A DNA stretch of 64,000 nucleotides from Apostichopus japonicus (GCF_037975245.1 NC_092575.1:6054501-6118500); one strand, 5' to 3'; shown: positions 25,811-40,800, counted from the first letter of the stretch. Notes: generated by a model not told the origin, from the sequence alone. Numbers and translations are program-made.

Positions 25811-28800
25811 CTGATGAAAAAAATCACAAAATATTGAGACATTTCTTTAATTCTACATTCTCCAAAAGTAAAGTTTCAATATTGTGGAATTTTTGATTAA
25901 AATTACTGTCACATTTTCAACAGTTTATTCAAATTCCTTATGAAGTAGTGTTTACACTACAACCACAATTCACCAAAACATTCAAGGATCGGCAAACGAG
26001 TGAATTACTTTCAGGACTTCATTCTAACAGCACTTCAGACGTTTTTCACAGTGATGTAGTACTCGCACACGGTGAGAAGTACTCGGATGTTTTAGTACTC
26101 TTCATTCAGCACTCGCACTCAGACTCGCATTCTACTTAAAGAACTTGGTACTCGCTCTTGTCATGTTTCTGTTGAGTTTTCAGTCTTCCACACTATCGAA
26201 TTCTTGGCCTCAGTCATCCACCAAATTAGTAAAATCTTATCATCTATAATATCGTAAATACTAAAGATTTGCAGGTTTTGCAATTGATTTCTCTTCTGCT
26301 TGCTAGGTACACCAAAAGAATAGACAATATCCTACATATTGAATGTTTAAAGCGCAAGAGCAACCGAACTGTTGCAAACGGTTCAAAAGCGGACCTGGGT
26401 AAATGATTAACAGACTCACTGATTTAATGCTGCGTTGATCGAATTCTGTACGACAGAGGCGATAAAGACTGGAGTCTTGAAGGTGGCTTTCATCTTTTCT
26501 AATGAACTGACCAGCTGAGACAGGTTAGGAGGCTAATGGGTGTGAAGAAAAACAATGAAAAAGAAACAGTTGACCGATCAGAAAGACTACAACAGATCCA
26601 GGACGGTTAAGTAATAATTGCTGTTGTTTAATGATAATCAGAAGGGAAAATACTAAAACAAAAGCAAACCAACAAAACAGATATGTTTTTATGTTTTATT
26701 CTAAATGATCAGTACAGAGAAGTACAGATGGTCATTGGTAACAGGTTAGCTAAAGCTTATTATACATATACAGCACAGATATTAATGAGGTGATGTCTAG
26801 ATCGAAATATTTTCTAAACAAGGAATTTTCATTAGTTCACCAATTGACCACCCAAATGTCCTTCAAACCTCGCCATGACAACAGTTATGACACTGCAACT
26901 CTACACTGGGCTGCTCTTTAAATAAGTCTCATGGAGTGTCTCATTATAGGGGACCATAGATAAGGAGAATTACCATAGTAACCAATCAGGTGAAAGATGG
27001 CAGACACTTTATGAAATTCACATCGTATATCATGTTCATATCATTCCTATTTTCTTCATGGGAGGAGGAGGAGGGGGAGGAGGGGGAGCAGGGGTCCATC
27101 TGCAAGGATCGACCAGTACTGGGATACTACTGGACTTGAAAGCAGTATTCATGTTAACCAAGATCCATAATACACAGTTCCATCATTGCATTTGATTTTA
27201 CTGACCTATTACATTTATGCCTCTCTATAATGCCTTTGGGTAAACTCACATATCTCTTGCACTCGATAAAAAGATGGGTGAGAATGGTTTAAGACATCAT
27301 TTGGACCTTACCTCATTTGATGACCTGTGAGCAAAAACAGAAAACTGCTGCACGGCGACCAGAATCTCTCTTACAAACTTTGGTTTGGAGCTGCTGGTGT
27401 TCTCTAGGACGTTGGATAGTGCCTTGATGCAGGAAGAAAGAAAGAGAAGATGCAAATGAGACACTTTCTGCTCTTAACTTCCATGGATTGAAGTAATATT
27501 ATCAAATTGTAATCCATCCTGACTTGGACATTTGCTGTAAAGGTTCATCAGTAATGCCCACAAAGTCTAGGAAGCTCAACTTGTTAGAAATATCCTACAG
27601 TACAGTCTCAGAGGTTTTTCACTTTCAGATTATTCTCTGACTATGAGGAAAGCCAAATTAGATGTGTGAACATCTCAGAAGATGGAAAATAACACTAACA
27701 GTGGCAGTTAAATAGGTTGTGATAATGTTCGACCATATTTGGATTTCTAGAATATTTGCAGGCAACACAGGTGAACTTTAATACCCACTCTTTGGAACTT
27801 ATTGCCTGGTGTCTCCCACATTTGTGGGCAAAACAGTCTACTTACAACTGAGCTTCAGACAGTAATTTTCATAACACCAAAACAAGCAAAACGTACATTG
27901 TTTTTCAATTTCAGGAAAATTCCTGCAGCTTTCAGTACAAGCAAAATGTTTAGTTATTGTTAATAAGCAACAGAGCAGACAAAATTAAATTCTTCCAATC
28001 TGATATACAATGATAGTTTTACCTTATTCAGCGATTTCTGTACAGTAGTTACTAGATCGGCATGTTCACTCTCAGAGCCCTGAGAAAGACAGAGAGAGTT
28101 TATTTAACCATCCGTGTCGGATAAAAACCACTGAAGATGCTATTATTTCATTAAATTAAAGAACGATTAAGACAGGAATGAACCTAAAATCGCTTCTTGA
28201 ATCTATGGAACAAGCAACAGTGATATGACAATGTGATGTTAGATCATTGAAAATACTTCTCACCATTAAAGTTTCCATGATACAAACTCCCCCTTCCCCT
28301 CCCATCCTCATGGGTCCTGAATGATTAGTCCCAATACAGTATCATACTGAAACTAAACTAAACAAAAACCTGTCAATAGGTTACCCATTTCATCTCTTAG
28401 CAACCACTTACAGCCAGATTGAATTGTTGACTCTTATAAGTTGTTACTCCTAAAAGCTCCAAATTCAAATTTTGAAAATGCAAAGACTCATTCAAAATAA
28501 AAATAAATTTAAAAAAAAATCCCTACAAATTTCTGCTATTATTTTGAATCAAGAGCCTTACATAGTAACTGAATGTTTAGCACAGTTATACTGGAATTTC
28601 TATAACTCTAAAAAGTAAGCATAAATACCTTGAATTGAGCCTTACAGATGGCTGAGAGCATCACACACGCTTGAATCTAAGTAAGATGAAATATATATAT
28701 ATACAGTGACTTACAATACCTCAAGTTACAAGCATAAAATGAGAGGGGGGGGGGTGGGTTCCTATGGTTGTGACATATATGATATCAATCCTATGTAATG

Positions 28801-31800
28801 GTAAATGTGTGTACTGCAAGAAAACACCAAAAATAGGGGTACATCAATCACAAAAAGCAAATTTATTTCCTTTGAAAGACCAGCTGAAACAGCTTTCATA
28901 ATGAAGAAATCATTTGAAAAAATTAATTTTCCATGGAGAAACTGTTCTTCACACATCAACCACACATCACCCAACATTTTTTGTGTAAATTCAAGAACCA
29001 ATGAACAGACATGGGAATGTATTACACCCATCTGAGGGATAGAAGTCATCATCATCAGTGAAGGTCCCAAACACTTTTCAATATTCTTCAAAGGAACGTC
29101 TTGGTAAAAATATCAATATTTACTGAATAGACAATTCACAAAGTTACACTTGCATATGCACCAGTTTCCTTCTACAAGGTCATATCTTAACAACCAACAT
29201 TCACATTTCACAGTCATTTTTTTTACATAGACATATCCCCAACAACATCATTCACCAATACAATAGCTATGCTAATTACTGCTCTTCCCTGATATATATA
29301 ATGCCATTCATAGCATACCTGTCTGTAGGTCAATAGTCCTGTGTTAATGTACTCTGCAAACTCCTCTACTAACAGCCAGGCTACTTCCTGCAACAGAAGA
29401 CAATAAATAAATAGGGTTATTAAAGGTACCAGACAAAAGTCGTTCATTGTCGATAGCAGGATAACGGGAGTGCAAGGTAGGGTCATTGGGGTCAGTATGT
29501 TGATCTCTTTCACAGACTCGATGGGGTTTATTTTATCGTCGTGACAAAACTCGCCAAACTACGTGCATGTTTATACATTGCGTGGGAAGTTAAACACACA
29601 TAACAGTTATGGTAACAATGTTGTTTTTTTCTTATCTCATTATAACGATAGGTGTCATAACTGTTTTGGTAAAACATGACCCAATCTTCCAACTAATATC
29701 ATTAGCAAGAGTGAAAAAGTTACACTTCATGAAAGGATGTCTCGAGGCACAAAATTAAACATTGTAACAAGTTTGGTGAGTTGAACACCATTAAAAAAAT
29801 ACTGCTCTCAGTCCAGATTGTACTTCTATAACACTAATAGGTCTTGAGAAATGACCCCTTAGATACATGAGGCTCAAATATTAAAGTGGCTGGTATACTC
29901 AGTCTAATACATAGATACTTGAATAAGTTCCTCAGATGCAACAGAAGCCTTAATGGGAAAACACTTTTTAGACCAGAAATGACATGTTTCATAGTGTAGT
30001 ACAAATAAGTCGAGGACAAATGCTAGCGACTGTACAGAAAAACGAAATTCTGCTCACCGGAACCTTCTGAATCAGATTCAGAAACAAAACAGGTTGCAGG
30101 TTAGTTGATCTACGAGAATGGGAAGAAAATAATTGGTTTATTTGATCATATAAACACAGCATAAAATGGCACAAAAAGTTTCACATGACTTGTCGTAGGA
30201 ATATAACAAAATGTATGTAAGTTATAATTTAGATCTTTCGATGTAAATAAAGAGAACAATAATTATTTAGAAATAAAAAAGACCAAGAGTCAAGCATATT
30301 TACATACAATCCACTCAAAATAGTACCTCCTGTATTCTGTTCAAAATCTCATCCATTCCATGGCGAAAATTAATAAATAAATAAAAACAAGTACTATACC
30401 AAACAAGAACCTAGTCACAGTCTGTTACTGATTAACATAGCAGAAGATACCAGTGTCTCTGTATGTACCCAAAGTGCTGAAAGTTGATGTCAAAGGCAAT
30501 TAGTCCCTGAACTAAGTAGAAGTTCAAGTGAACACAGGTTTACTAGCTGTATGTAACACACTGTAAGACAAATATCAAAACAATTACTTATGAAAACATT
30601 AACTTAAACATCTATAGCATGACTTACCTCTTAGTCATGAAATCTGCCAGGGCTGATGAATATAACGTTTTTATTCCATCCAACTCAACAGGTTTCCTCT
30701 GAAAGTACAGAAGTCAAAGCACATGTTACATATTGAATATTTCTACGGCTATGCAGAAGTTATCTGGCTAAAAGACTAAAATGGTCATCTCCCTCCCCTC
30801 TTCCCCCTCCTCTTTCCCCCTCCCCTTCCCCTTCCCCCTCCCCTTCCCCCTCCCCTCTTCCAAACCCTAGATATATGCAGGGGCCATGAATGCCTGCCTT
30901 CCTCATTGTCTTCCAAATCGCTTCTGATGATTCAACCAAATATTGAAATTCAATTTTTCAGTGTGATAACCTTCTACTCTATACATGGTAGCCAACTGGT
31001 CCAACACGCCTCTCCATGAACTAGGTGATTTTCAAGGTTTTTCAATCTCTCCCCTCCCCTCCCCACCTGCAAGCTAAGAGTTCTATTGCAAGGCTGCAAG
31101 AGCAAATATAGCATACATTTCGATCACATTTATACTATCAACTCTGATGTATTGTGGCCTGTTGTGGCAGGTAGAGTCTGTTTGCTTGCCACCAAAGCAA
31201 TCGATGGCAACCTTCGTATTTAGTCTCAGAAGACACAATTGCTGGGGCTTTCAAATAAAACAGAGGCGCACTGTTCTTTATATCTTAAGAATCACTGGAG
31301 AATTTTCCATAAAATTAGTACACATCTGCAGTTGTTGAAAAAACTGCTAATGAACACAAAAGGACATGAAAAAACAACTGAAGGTGCTTACCATTTTTTC
31401 ATTATTATGACAGGCATTCATAACTTTAACCTAATGAAGAAACAAAGAGAGTGAGAAAAGCATTGAAGCACAATTAACAAACGATGAGGATAGTATCTAC
31501 CGATAGTCTGGCAAGAAAAAACATGAAATTACAAAATACAACTTTAAGACTGTTGATGTTCAATGCTTTATGTATGTTACTATATTATTACAGTATTAAA
31601 TTAAAAGGGCTGGACTTTCAATTTAAAATTACTTGCAACTTCTACTCTTAGGTCAATAGCAAAAAGCAACATATTGTCTTTAACTCTGTCAAATATTACC
31701 TTGTCAAACAAAATATGATATTTGAGTATTTCTAGGTAGTTGTATTGTGCTGTAATGCAATGGCATTCGAATCAAATCAGGCCCTTGGTGTAGTTAGTTC

Positions 31801-34800
31801 ACTGGGCCCCAGTTTTGAAATATAAATTTTTTCCTATTTTCCCAAAGTTCATTATGGATTTCAGAAGAAGTTATTCTTCATCCCACATATCCACAGGCCC
31901 TCTTCTTGGCCTAGACCCTACCACTGTTGTTCCTTTGACCTCCCCCCTCCCCCTTCTGTTTATTGGATTTACTTGTACCTTTGTGCATTCTGATGAAGCC
32001 ATGTAATAATTACACATAAATTGAATATCTAACCAAGAGATCTCAGAGGTCACATCCTTTTCATTGGTCTCTGCTGATGAGTTATTCACCATTTAATCCA
32101 ATATGGAAATGAGATTGTATCACAACTCTAATATACTTTACATTAGTCTGCAAACACACTTTGGTGTCTATGCAGTACAGTGTGTTTTTCATTGACTAAA
32201 GAAACATATATGTTTCTAGACATGAATCTTTACTGCTATTGGTTGATTACGTTAACACCATATCATGACAAATTCAGTTCAAAATGGAAGCTTTAATGTG
32301 ACTATAAAACTTATACAAGGCACACACACTGTTTGATATTCAACAACAGACTGCCAAAGCACCTGATAGTATAAACTTAATATTGGATCATACCATGATA
32401 AAAATCATCAGTTATGTTATATATATCCCTACCACATACGCCTATGTACTGGTGTAATATAATACATCTCTACAACATCGTAATATGCCTAATACGTAAA
32501 CAGATCAATTGTAAATCATCTTTATTACTGGCCATATTATCTTAGACATCACAACAGCAGTTATATTGTTACACGCATGTACTATACATAATAAATATAC
32601 ATTACAATAACCATAACAATGATATACTAGTGCTAACTTCATCTCTATTTTGATACAATGGCATTGTGGGATACAATGTGAATATGGTGGCCTTGAAAAG
32701 TCACAGGCAATAGAACAATATTCTGACCACAAAAGTTCCTCACAAAGCTACAACATCAAATAATCAATCTGTTATTCGAGATACTTCTGGTTTTTGTTTT
32801 GATATTGTGGTTAAGTCAGCTGTTCAAACTATTCATTAGGTCGCCCACATACAGTTCCCTAAAATAGTTTGATACGCAGAGAACATAATACAGCTAGGTT
32901 TATATTTGTATCTTAGGGAGAACAGACTGGCAAAGCCTTTGGTAAAATAACTCACTATGTATGTACAACAGTGTGAAACCTGGGTAACAGTCTTCAGTGA
33001 ATGGGCTAAGGGAGAAAAAAGGTTACTCAAAGGTTATGGCATTACAAAATAATAATCATGAAAATATAGCTAAACTGCATATCTTTTAAATTTCAGTTAA
33101 TATATTAAGGAAAGGCCTGATGAAACAAGCAACAAAGAGTTATCAGATTCATGAGCTGTTTGATAGTTACTATGGCAACCTATTGATGTAGTTAATCATA
33201 ACAGTCACTATGTCGAACACAGTCTAGTGGGTTGCAGTTTATTGTTTCAAGATTGTCCTTATTTTTTTATCAAACTGGTGTGATAATGTCTCATTACCTC
33301 ACAATCGAGCTACCTACTTCTGTAAACAACAGTGATGTCAAATTTTTCACATTTCTCATTCTGTAAACAATGACAGCTTTCAATTTTGCTTTGGGATGTG
33401 AGCCAGTAACCAATACAAGTCCTATGCTCTGCCAAACGAGCCAATCGTCTCTTAGAATTATTAAACTAGAAAATATAAATAAAAAGAAATATTAGAGTCT
33501 TGGATAGCTAGCAGAGCACACAGACTTATCACCCTGAGCTTCCAGTTCCATGTCTACCCAACAAGCCCTTTGCTATTTTCAAATGGTTGGATTTCCCTTG
33601 TTGATTTACATGTACAAATTATTACAGAAGCTTAAGTTCTCTTGAAATCTCTTCCCGTCGACTTCCCAGGTTTAATTGATGAAACTGGGCTATGATCCCT
33701 GGATTCACCCCTAGACAGGAAATAGCTGTATCGGGATCACCACTAACTAAGGGATGGATCCTGGGATCACTGAATAGAATACCTATATGGCCAAAAATTT
33801 CTTTGCTCTCTTCAAATTGTTTTTGCAACTTTCCAGACAGTTTCCCATTGTTGATTTACCCAATACAGCTTTTATTTTGAGTGACTTAAACCGCAAAACA
33901 GGAGGCGTCCACTACAGCTTTTAACAGTATTAAATTTGGATCCTTTCGGAAGCTGTTCATATGTATAATGTACCAACCTTGCTTTGCACGGTCCATCAAC
34001 TTTTCAAGGGTCTCGGAGATGTATGCAATATCTTTCTTGGAAATACTTTGTGGATACTGCAAAGAGAAACATGTAGAAATATTAAATTGAGGGAAGACAT
34101 GAACCTTACTGTACTTGATCTGTAACATTAAGCTAGAAACCTAAACATTGTGAAGTAAGTATTACACTAAAAATAGTGATTGTCACATTAATGTTCTAAT
34201 ATTCACAATGAGCAATGTACAAAAATGAAAATCCATTTTCATCTGGACACAGGGCATTGAGAACACTTGGTAATGTTATATGTACAACCTCATACCATCC
34301 ATCTCTCTCTCTGTCCCCTTGCACTATCTATCCTCTCCTGTATTCACCACACCATCCATTCCTCCCTTCCCTCTGCACACCATCTCCCTTCCTCAGCACA
34401 CCATCTCCCTTCCCTCTACACACCGTCTCCCTTCCCTCTGCACACCATCTCCCTTCCTTCAGCACACCATCTCCCTTCCCTCTACACACCATCTCCCTTC
34501 CCTCTGCACACCATCTCCCTTCCTCAGCACACCATCTCCCTTCCCTCAACACACCATCTCCCTTCCCTCTACACACCATCTCCCTTCCCTCTGCACACCA
34601 TCTCCCTTCCCTCAGCACACCATCTCCCATCCCTCTGCACACCATCTCCATTCCTTCTGCACACCATCTCCCTTCCCTATGCACACCATCTCCCTTCCTT
34701 CAGCACACCATCTCCCTTCCCTCTGTACACCATCTCCCTTCTCTCTGTACACCATCTCCCTTCCCTCTGCACACCATCTCCCTTCCTTCTGCACACCATC

Positions 34801-37800
34801 TCCCTTCCCTATGCACACCATCTCCCTTCCTTCAGCACACCATCTCCCTTCCCTCTGTACACCATCTCCCTTCCCTCTACACACCATCTCCCTTCCCTCT
34901 GCACACCATCTCCCTTCCTTCTGCACACCATCTCCCTTCCCTATGCACACCATCTCCCTTCCTTCAGCACACCATCTCCCTTCCCTCTGTACACCATCTC
35001 CCTTCCCTCTACACACCATCTCCCTTCCCTCTGTACACCATCCCCCTTCCCTCTGCACACCATCTCTCTTCCTTTGCACACCATCTCCCTTCCCTCTGCA
35101 CACCATCTCCCTTCCTTCAGCACACCATCTCCCTTCCCTCTGTACACCATCTCACTTCCCTCTGTACACCATCTCCCTTCCTTCTGCACACCATCTCCCT
35201 TCCCTATGCACACCATCTCCCTTCCTTCAGCACACCATCTCCCTTCCCTCTGTACACCATCTCCCTTCCCTCTACACACCATCTCCCTTCCCTCTACACA
35301 CCATCTCCCTTCCTTCTGCACACCATCTCCCTTCCCTATGCACACCATCTCCCTTCCTTCAGCACACCATCTCCCTTCCCTCTGTACACCATCTCCCTTC
35401 CCTCTACACACCATCTCCCTTCCCTCTGTACACCATCTCCCTTCCCTCTGCACACCATCTCCCTTCCTTCTGCACACCATCTCCCTTCCCTATGCACACC
35501 ATCTCCCTTCCTTCAGCACACCATCTCCCTTCCCTCTGTACACCATCTCCCTTCCCTCTACACACCATCTCCCTTCCCTCTGCACACCATCTCCCTTCCT
35601 TCTGCACACCATCTCCCTTCCCTATGCACACCATCTCCCTTCCTTCAGCACACCATCTCCCTTCCCTCTGTACACCATCTCCCTTCCCTCTGTACACCAT
35701 CCCCCTTCCCTCTGCACACCATCTCCCTCTGCACACCATCTCCCTTCCCTCTGCACACAATCTCCCTTCCCTCAGCACACCATCTCCCTCCCTCTGCACA
35801 CCATCCCCCTTCCCTCAGCACACCATCTCCCTCTGCACACCATCTCCCTTCCCTCTGCACACACCATCTCCCTTCCCTCTGCACACCATCTCCCTTCCCT
35901 CTGCACACAATCTCCCTTCCCTCAGCACACCATCTCCCTCCCTCTGCACACCATCTCCCTTCCCTCAACACACCATCTCCCTTCCCTCTGCACACCATCT
36001 CCCCTCCCTCTGCACACACCATCTCCCCTCCCTCTGCACACACCATCTCCCTTCCCTCTGCACACAATCTCCCTTCCCTCAGCACACCATCTCCCTTCCC
36101 TCTGTACACCATCTCCCTTCCCTCTGCACACCATCTCCCTTCCTTCTGCACACCATCTCCCTTCCCTATGCACACCATCTCCCTTCCTTCAGCACACCAT
36201 CTCCCTTCCCTCTGCACACCATCTCCCTTCCCTCTACACACCATCTCCCTTCCCTCTGCACACCATCTCCCTTCCTTCTGCACACCATCTCCCTTCCCTA
36301 TGCACACCATCTCCCTTCCTTCAGCACACCATCTCCCTTCCCTCTGTACACCATCTCCCTTCCCTCTACACACCATCTCCCTTCCCTCTGTACACCATCT
36401 CCCTTCCCTCTGCACACCATCTCCCTTCCTTCTGCACACCATCTCCCTTCCCTATGCACACCATCTCCCTTCCTTCAGCACACCATCTCCCTTCCCTCTG
36501 TACACCATCTCCCTTCCCTCTACACACCATCTCCCTTCCCTCTGCACACCATCTCCTTCCTTCTGCACACCATCTCCCTTTCCTATGCACACCATCTCCC
36601 TTCCTTCAGCACACCATCTCCCTTCCCTCTGTACACCATCTCCCTTCCCTCTGTACACCATCCCCCTTCCCTCTGCACACCATCTCTCTTCCTTTGCACA
36701 CCATCTCCCCTCCCTCTGCACACACCATCTCCCTTCCCTCTGCACACCATCTCCCTTCCCTCTGCACACCATCTCCCTTCCCTCTGCACACACCATCTCC
36801 CTTCCCTCTGCACACCATCTCCCTTCCCTCTGCACACCATCTCCCTTCCCTCTGCACACCATCTCTCTTCCTTTGCACACCATCTCCCCTCCCTCTGCAC
36901 ACACCATCTCCCTTCCCTCTGCACACCATCTCCCTTCCCTCTGCACACCACCTCCCTTCCCTCTGCACACCATCTCCCTTCCCTCTGCACACCATCTCCC
37001 CTCCCTCTGCACACCATCTCCCTTCCCTCTACACACCATCTCCCTTCCCTCTGTACACCATCCCCCTTCCCTCTGCACACCATCTCTCTTCCTTTGCACA
37101 CCATCTCCCCTCCCTCTGCACACACCATCTCCCTTCCCTCTGCACACCATCTCCCTTCCCTCTGCACACCATCTCCCTTCCCTCTGCACACCATCTCCCC
37201 TCCCTCTGCACACCATCTCCCTTCCCTCTACACACCATCTCCCTTCCCTCTGTACACCATCCCCCTTCCCTCTGCACACCATCTCTCTTCCTTTGCACAC
37301 CATCTCCCCTCCCTCTGCACACACCATCTCCCTTCCCTCTGCACACCATCTCCCTTCCCTCTGCACACCATCTCTCTTCCTTTGCACACCATCTCCCCTC
37401 CCTCTGCACACACCATCTCCCTTCCCTCTGCACACCATCTCCCTTCCCTCTGCACACCATCTCCCTTCCCTCTGCACACCATCTCCCTTCCCTCTGCACA
37501 CCATCTCCCTTCCCTCTGCACACCATCTCCCCTCTCTCTGCACACCATCTCCTTCCCTCAGCACACCATCTCCCTTCCCTCTGCACACCATCTCCCCTCC
37601 CTCTGCACACCATCTCCTTCCCTCAGCACACCATCTCCCTTCCCTCAGCACACCATCTCCCTTCCCTCAGCACACCATCTCCCTCTGCACACCATCTCCC
37701 TTCCCTCTGCACACAATCTCCCTTCCCTCAGCACACCATCTCCCTCCCTCTGCACACCATCTCCCTTCCCTCAGCACACCATCTCCCTTTCCTCACCACA

Positions 37801-40800
37801 CCCATCTCTGCCTCTATCTACTTTTATTCTCCTATACCCTCTCAGCATATCAATGATCTCCTGCTACCAATCACATTCCTATCCAACCAATCAGCAAGAT
37901 CTACCTTCTTAGCCTTGAAGAATTTAATCTCCAGCAACTGTGCTGCTCTCTCTGCCAGGATCATCGCATCCCTCTGGCCTTTCACAGTCCCAGCAATCAC
38001 CAGCAGTGGGTAGACCATTTTCTGAAGGAGAAAGAAAAATTTAGTGTCAAGTCACACTTAAATCTTAAAAAAAAATCACAACAAAATGCCACTTATGTGT
38101 ACATGAAACACTCTAAGGAGGTTGGGGGGGGGTGGCATGAATAAGCCCAAGTTATATTGAAATAACCTGTAGACTTGGCGAAGCAGTTACGTAGTGGCCG
38201 GTCTCTTGGTATCATTTCAACGCCATGCTAATTTTGCAGTCTGCGGTCTGTTCTATGCATGCCTGGCATTATTAATCTAACACTACACAATATGACCAGC
38301 TTTAATAGTTGGTTGTGAGGTTCACAGGGACAAACAAGAATGTCACCTAACAATCTACGGAATGCCGATTACAGGACATGAACATGGTATCAAAAATTAC
38401 TCACAATCAATAAAGGACTATCTGGATTTTTCTTAATGAAGATATCCAACAATTGAAACGCTCTGGGAAGAAAGAAAATAAGCCCATTAATATCACAGAG
38501 TATAACAAAGTGTAACAAAGTAAAACCAAATTACAAATGAATGGCACTTGACCATGAAGATGGATTTGCTGCTTCAGTGGCATGTTTAATGATGCCCATG
38601 CCAAATCTGATAAAATCACTCTTTATATTTATACTTAATATTCAGTGAGTGAAAAAGTTAGATGGGTGCCTCCCAGGTTGATCGTACTTTGAGCAGTTCT
38701 GGTCAAAATTGTGCAGAAAAAAACTAGAAATTCCATATAGCTGCTTCTACATATAAAATAACTGCACACAGTTGAAAGGTTTTTATTAAATACCAGACAT
38801 CACAATATGCCACTAGGAACACTCAGACATATCAATAACAAAGTTGGCCGTCCTTACCTCAGCTTGAAGTGGACAACGGTCTCCTCGTTAAGCTTGGCAT
38901 CAAACTTTTGATTCTTCTTCTTCTTGGTTCGGAATACGTCAGCGAGGGTATCGTCGAAGGCGGCCATGGCTTCGTCGTTGAGGTCACTATCAGAGTCATC
39001 CTGAGGACATTTAAATAATTAAATTGATGAATAGATAATCAAATCATTAGACAAGATACAGATCAAAACCAGATATAGAAGGAATGAAAAATATTCAGGC
39101 ATCTTAGAAGCAGAGAAATTATAAGAAAAAAGGTTAATATCGACTATCAGATAAATATCTATTCTCACAAGTGATTTTCAGTGTTGTTGGGTTCGGACAC
39201 ATAAAGATTAGAATAACTATGAGATGTTGACAATTATAACAGCGAAATATCTTGAGCTCAGTACATAGTGGGGATGTTTGTCTACACAAGCAAGAATGGT
39301 TTGGCACCGCAGGGGAGGGGCTGCATGGGGATGGGTGGGGGAGGGGAAAGGTAATGCAGGTATTTTCTTTGGTTCATATGTATTTCATATCACATTACTG
39401 CTTGCCAAATCATATGTGATACTCATAGTATAATTAGACAATACAATGTTTTTTAATTACATACAATTCAAAAATTTCATACCTAATGTTGTTTCAGTAT
39501 GCCGGCATCACCTGGAGGGGGGACGAGGGGGGGGGGAGGTGGTGAGGGGAAGGTAATGCAGGCATTTTCTTTGGTTCATTTTTATTTCATATCACACCAC
39601 TGCTAGTTGAGTCATATGTGACCCTAGTAGTGTAGTTAGACAACACAATGTTTTTTTTTAATTACATAAAATTCATACCTAATGTTGTTTTAGTATGCAG
39701 GCATCACTGGGAAGGGGGGGGAGAGGAGAGGGGGCGGTAAAGCAGGCATTTTCTTTGGTTCATTTTGATTTCATATCATATTACTGCTAGTCCAGTCATA
39801 TCTGACACTAGTAGTGTAATTAGACAATATAATTTTTTTAAATTACTTAAACTTCATAATTTTCATACCTCTTGTTGTTTCAGTACGCCGGCGTCACCGA
39901 GAGCATTCATGACTTCCTTCCTAAAAGCAGCATCTACAGGAGCAGTTTCTTCATCTTCATCATCGTCGTCGTCATCTGACGAATCCGAATCTTCATCTTC
40001 ATCGACATCCTGAGGAGTAAAATTCAGACATTTGTTTCAAAGAATCTGAGAATAAACCTTGCCGCTTTGATTCATACACATGGAGCTATTTATCCTTCCC
40101 TTCCTTATTTACTTAATAAAAGAATGACAAGCCTTTACTAAACGTTACTAAAATATCTTCTTTGCAAAGTTTAAAGACTCTTATCAGTGCATTAAAGACC
40201 GGTTGAGACTCTATTGCAGCATGTTATTGATATTGTTAGGATTGATTTTGTTAGACTTGCCAAAAATATACTTGCCTGCAAAGATCATCCTCTTACATTG
40301 TGAACTATAACCTCTCTGTGCAATAATACAAAATACAATTTCAGAAATCCTCAACTCACTCCAAGTTTTAAAATCACACTTTTTAGAAATTCCTTTATTT
40401 ACAGAAGCTGCACTTTTTACCAAAAATGGAGTTTCAGAACCCCTGTTATAATCATCTGAAGTATTATAATATTCAATATTGATATCTTTAGTATACTTTA
40501 ATGTTTTCAAATTTGACCTCTAACTAATCACTGTAATTATGTTTCCTTTATATACTTCTTATCTTATTTATAAATTTATATTTACAATGGAATAAATAAA
40601 ATAAAATAAAATTAATAAAACAACTATTGTGCTAATGGATGCACTAGACGGGAGATGCGATGATGCAAACATAACAACAACTACCACTTTCAATCCAAAA
40701 GTTATACCTCTGTGGTTCTTTTCTTTCCGTTTAATATTTTATTTTCTCCTCCTTCTCCATCTTCATCTTCTTCCAGAGCAGCATCTTCCTCTATCAACTC

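Noticed and set aside
26055-26160. ACTCGCACTC-type degenerate repeats (also 42030-42230)
   Set aside because: Low-complexity drift of a short motif; no defined unit or function.
31501-31507. Seven-base microexon in MYBBP1A between AG and GT
   Set aside because: Seven bases would break the frame, and exons 27-28 already satisfy the phases.
34215-38013. Very long + strand frames (over 1200 codons each) and matching - strand frames
   Set aside because: Pure 22-bp satellite; all frames give the same periodic peptide and a real MYBBP1A exon lies antisense within it.
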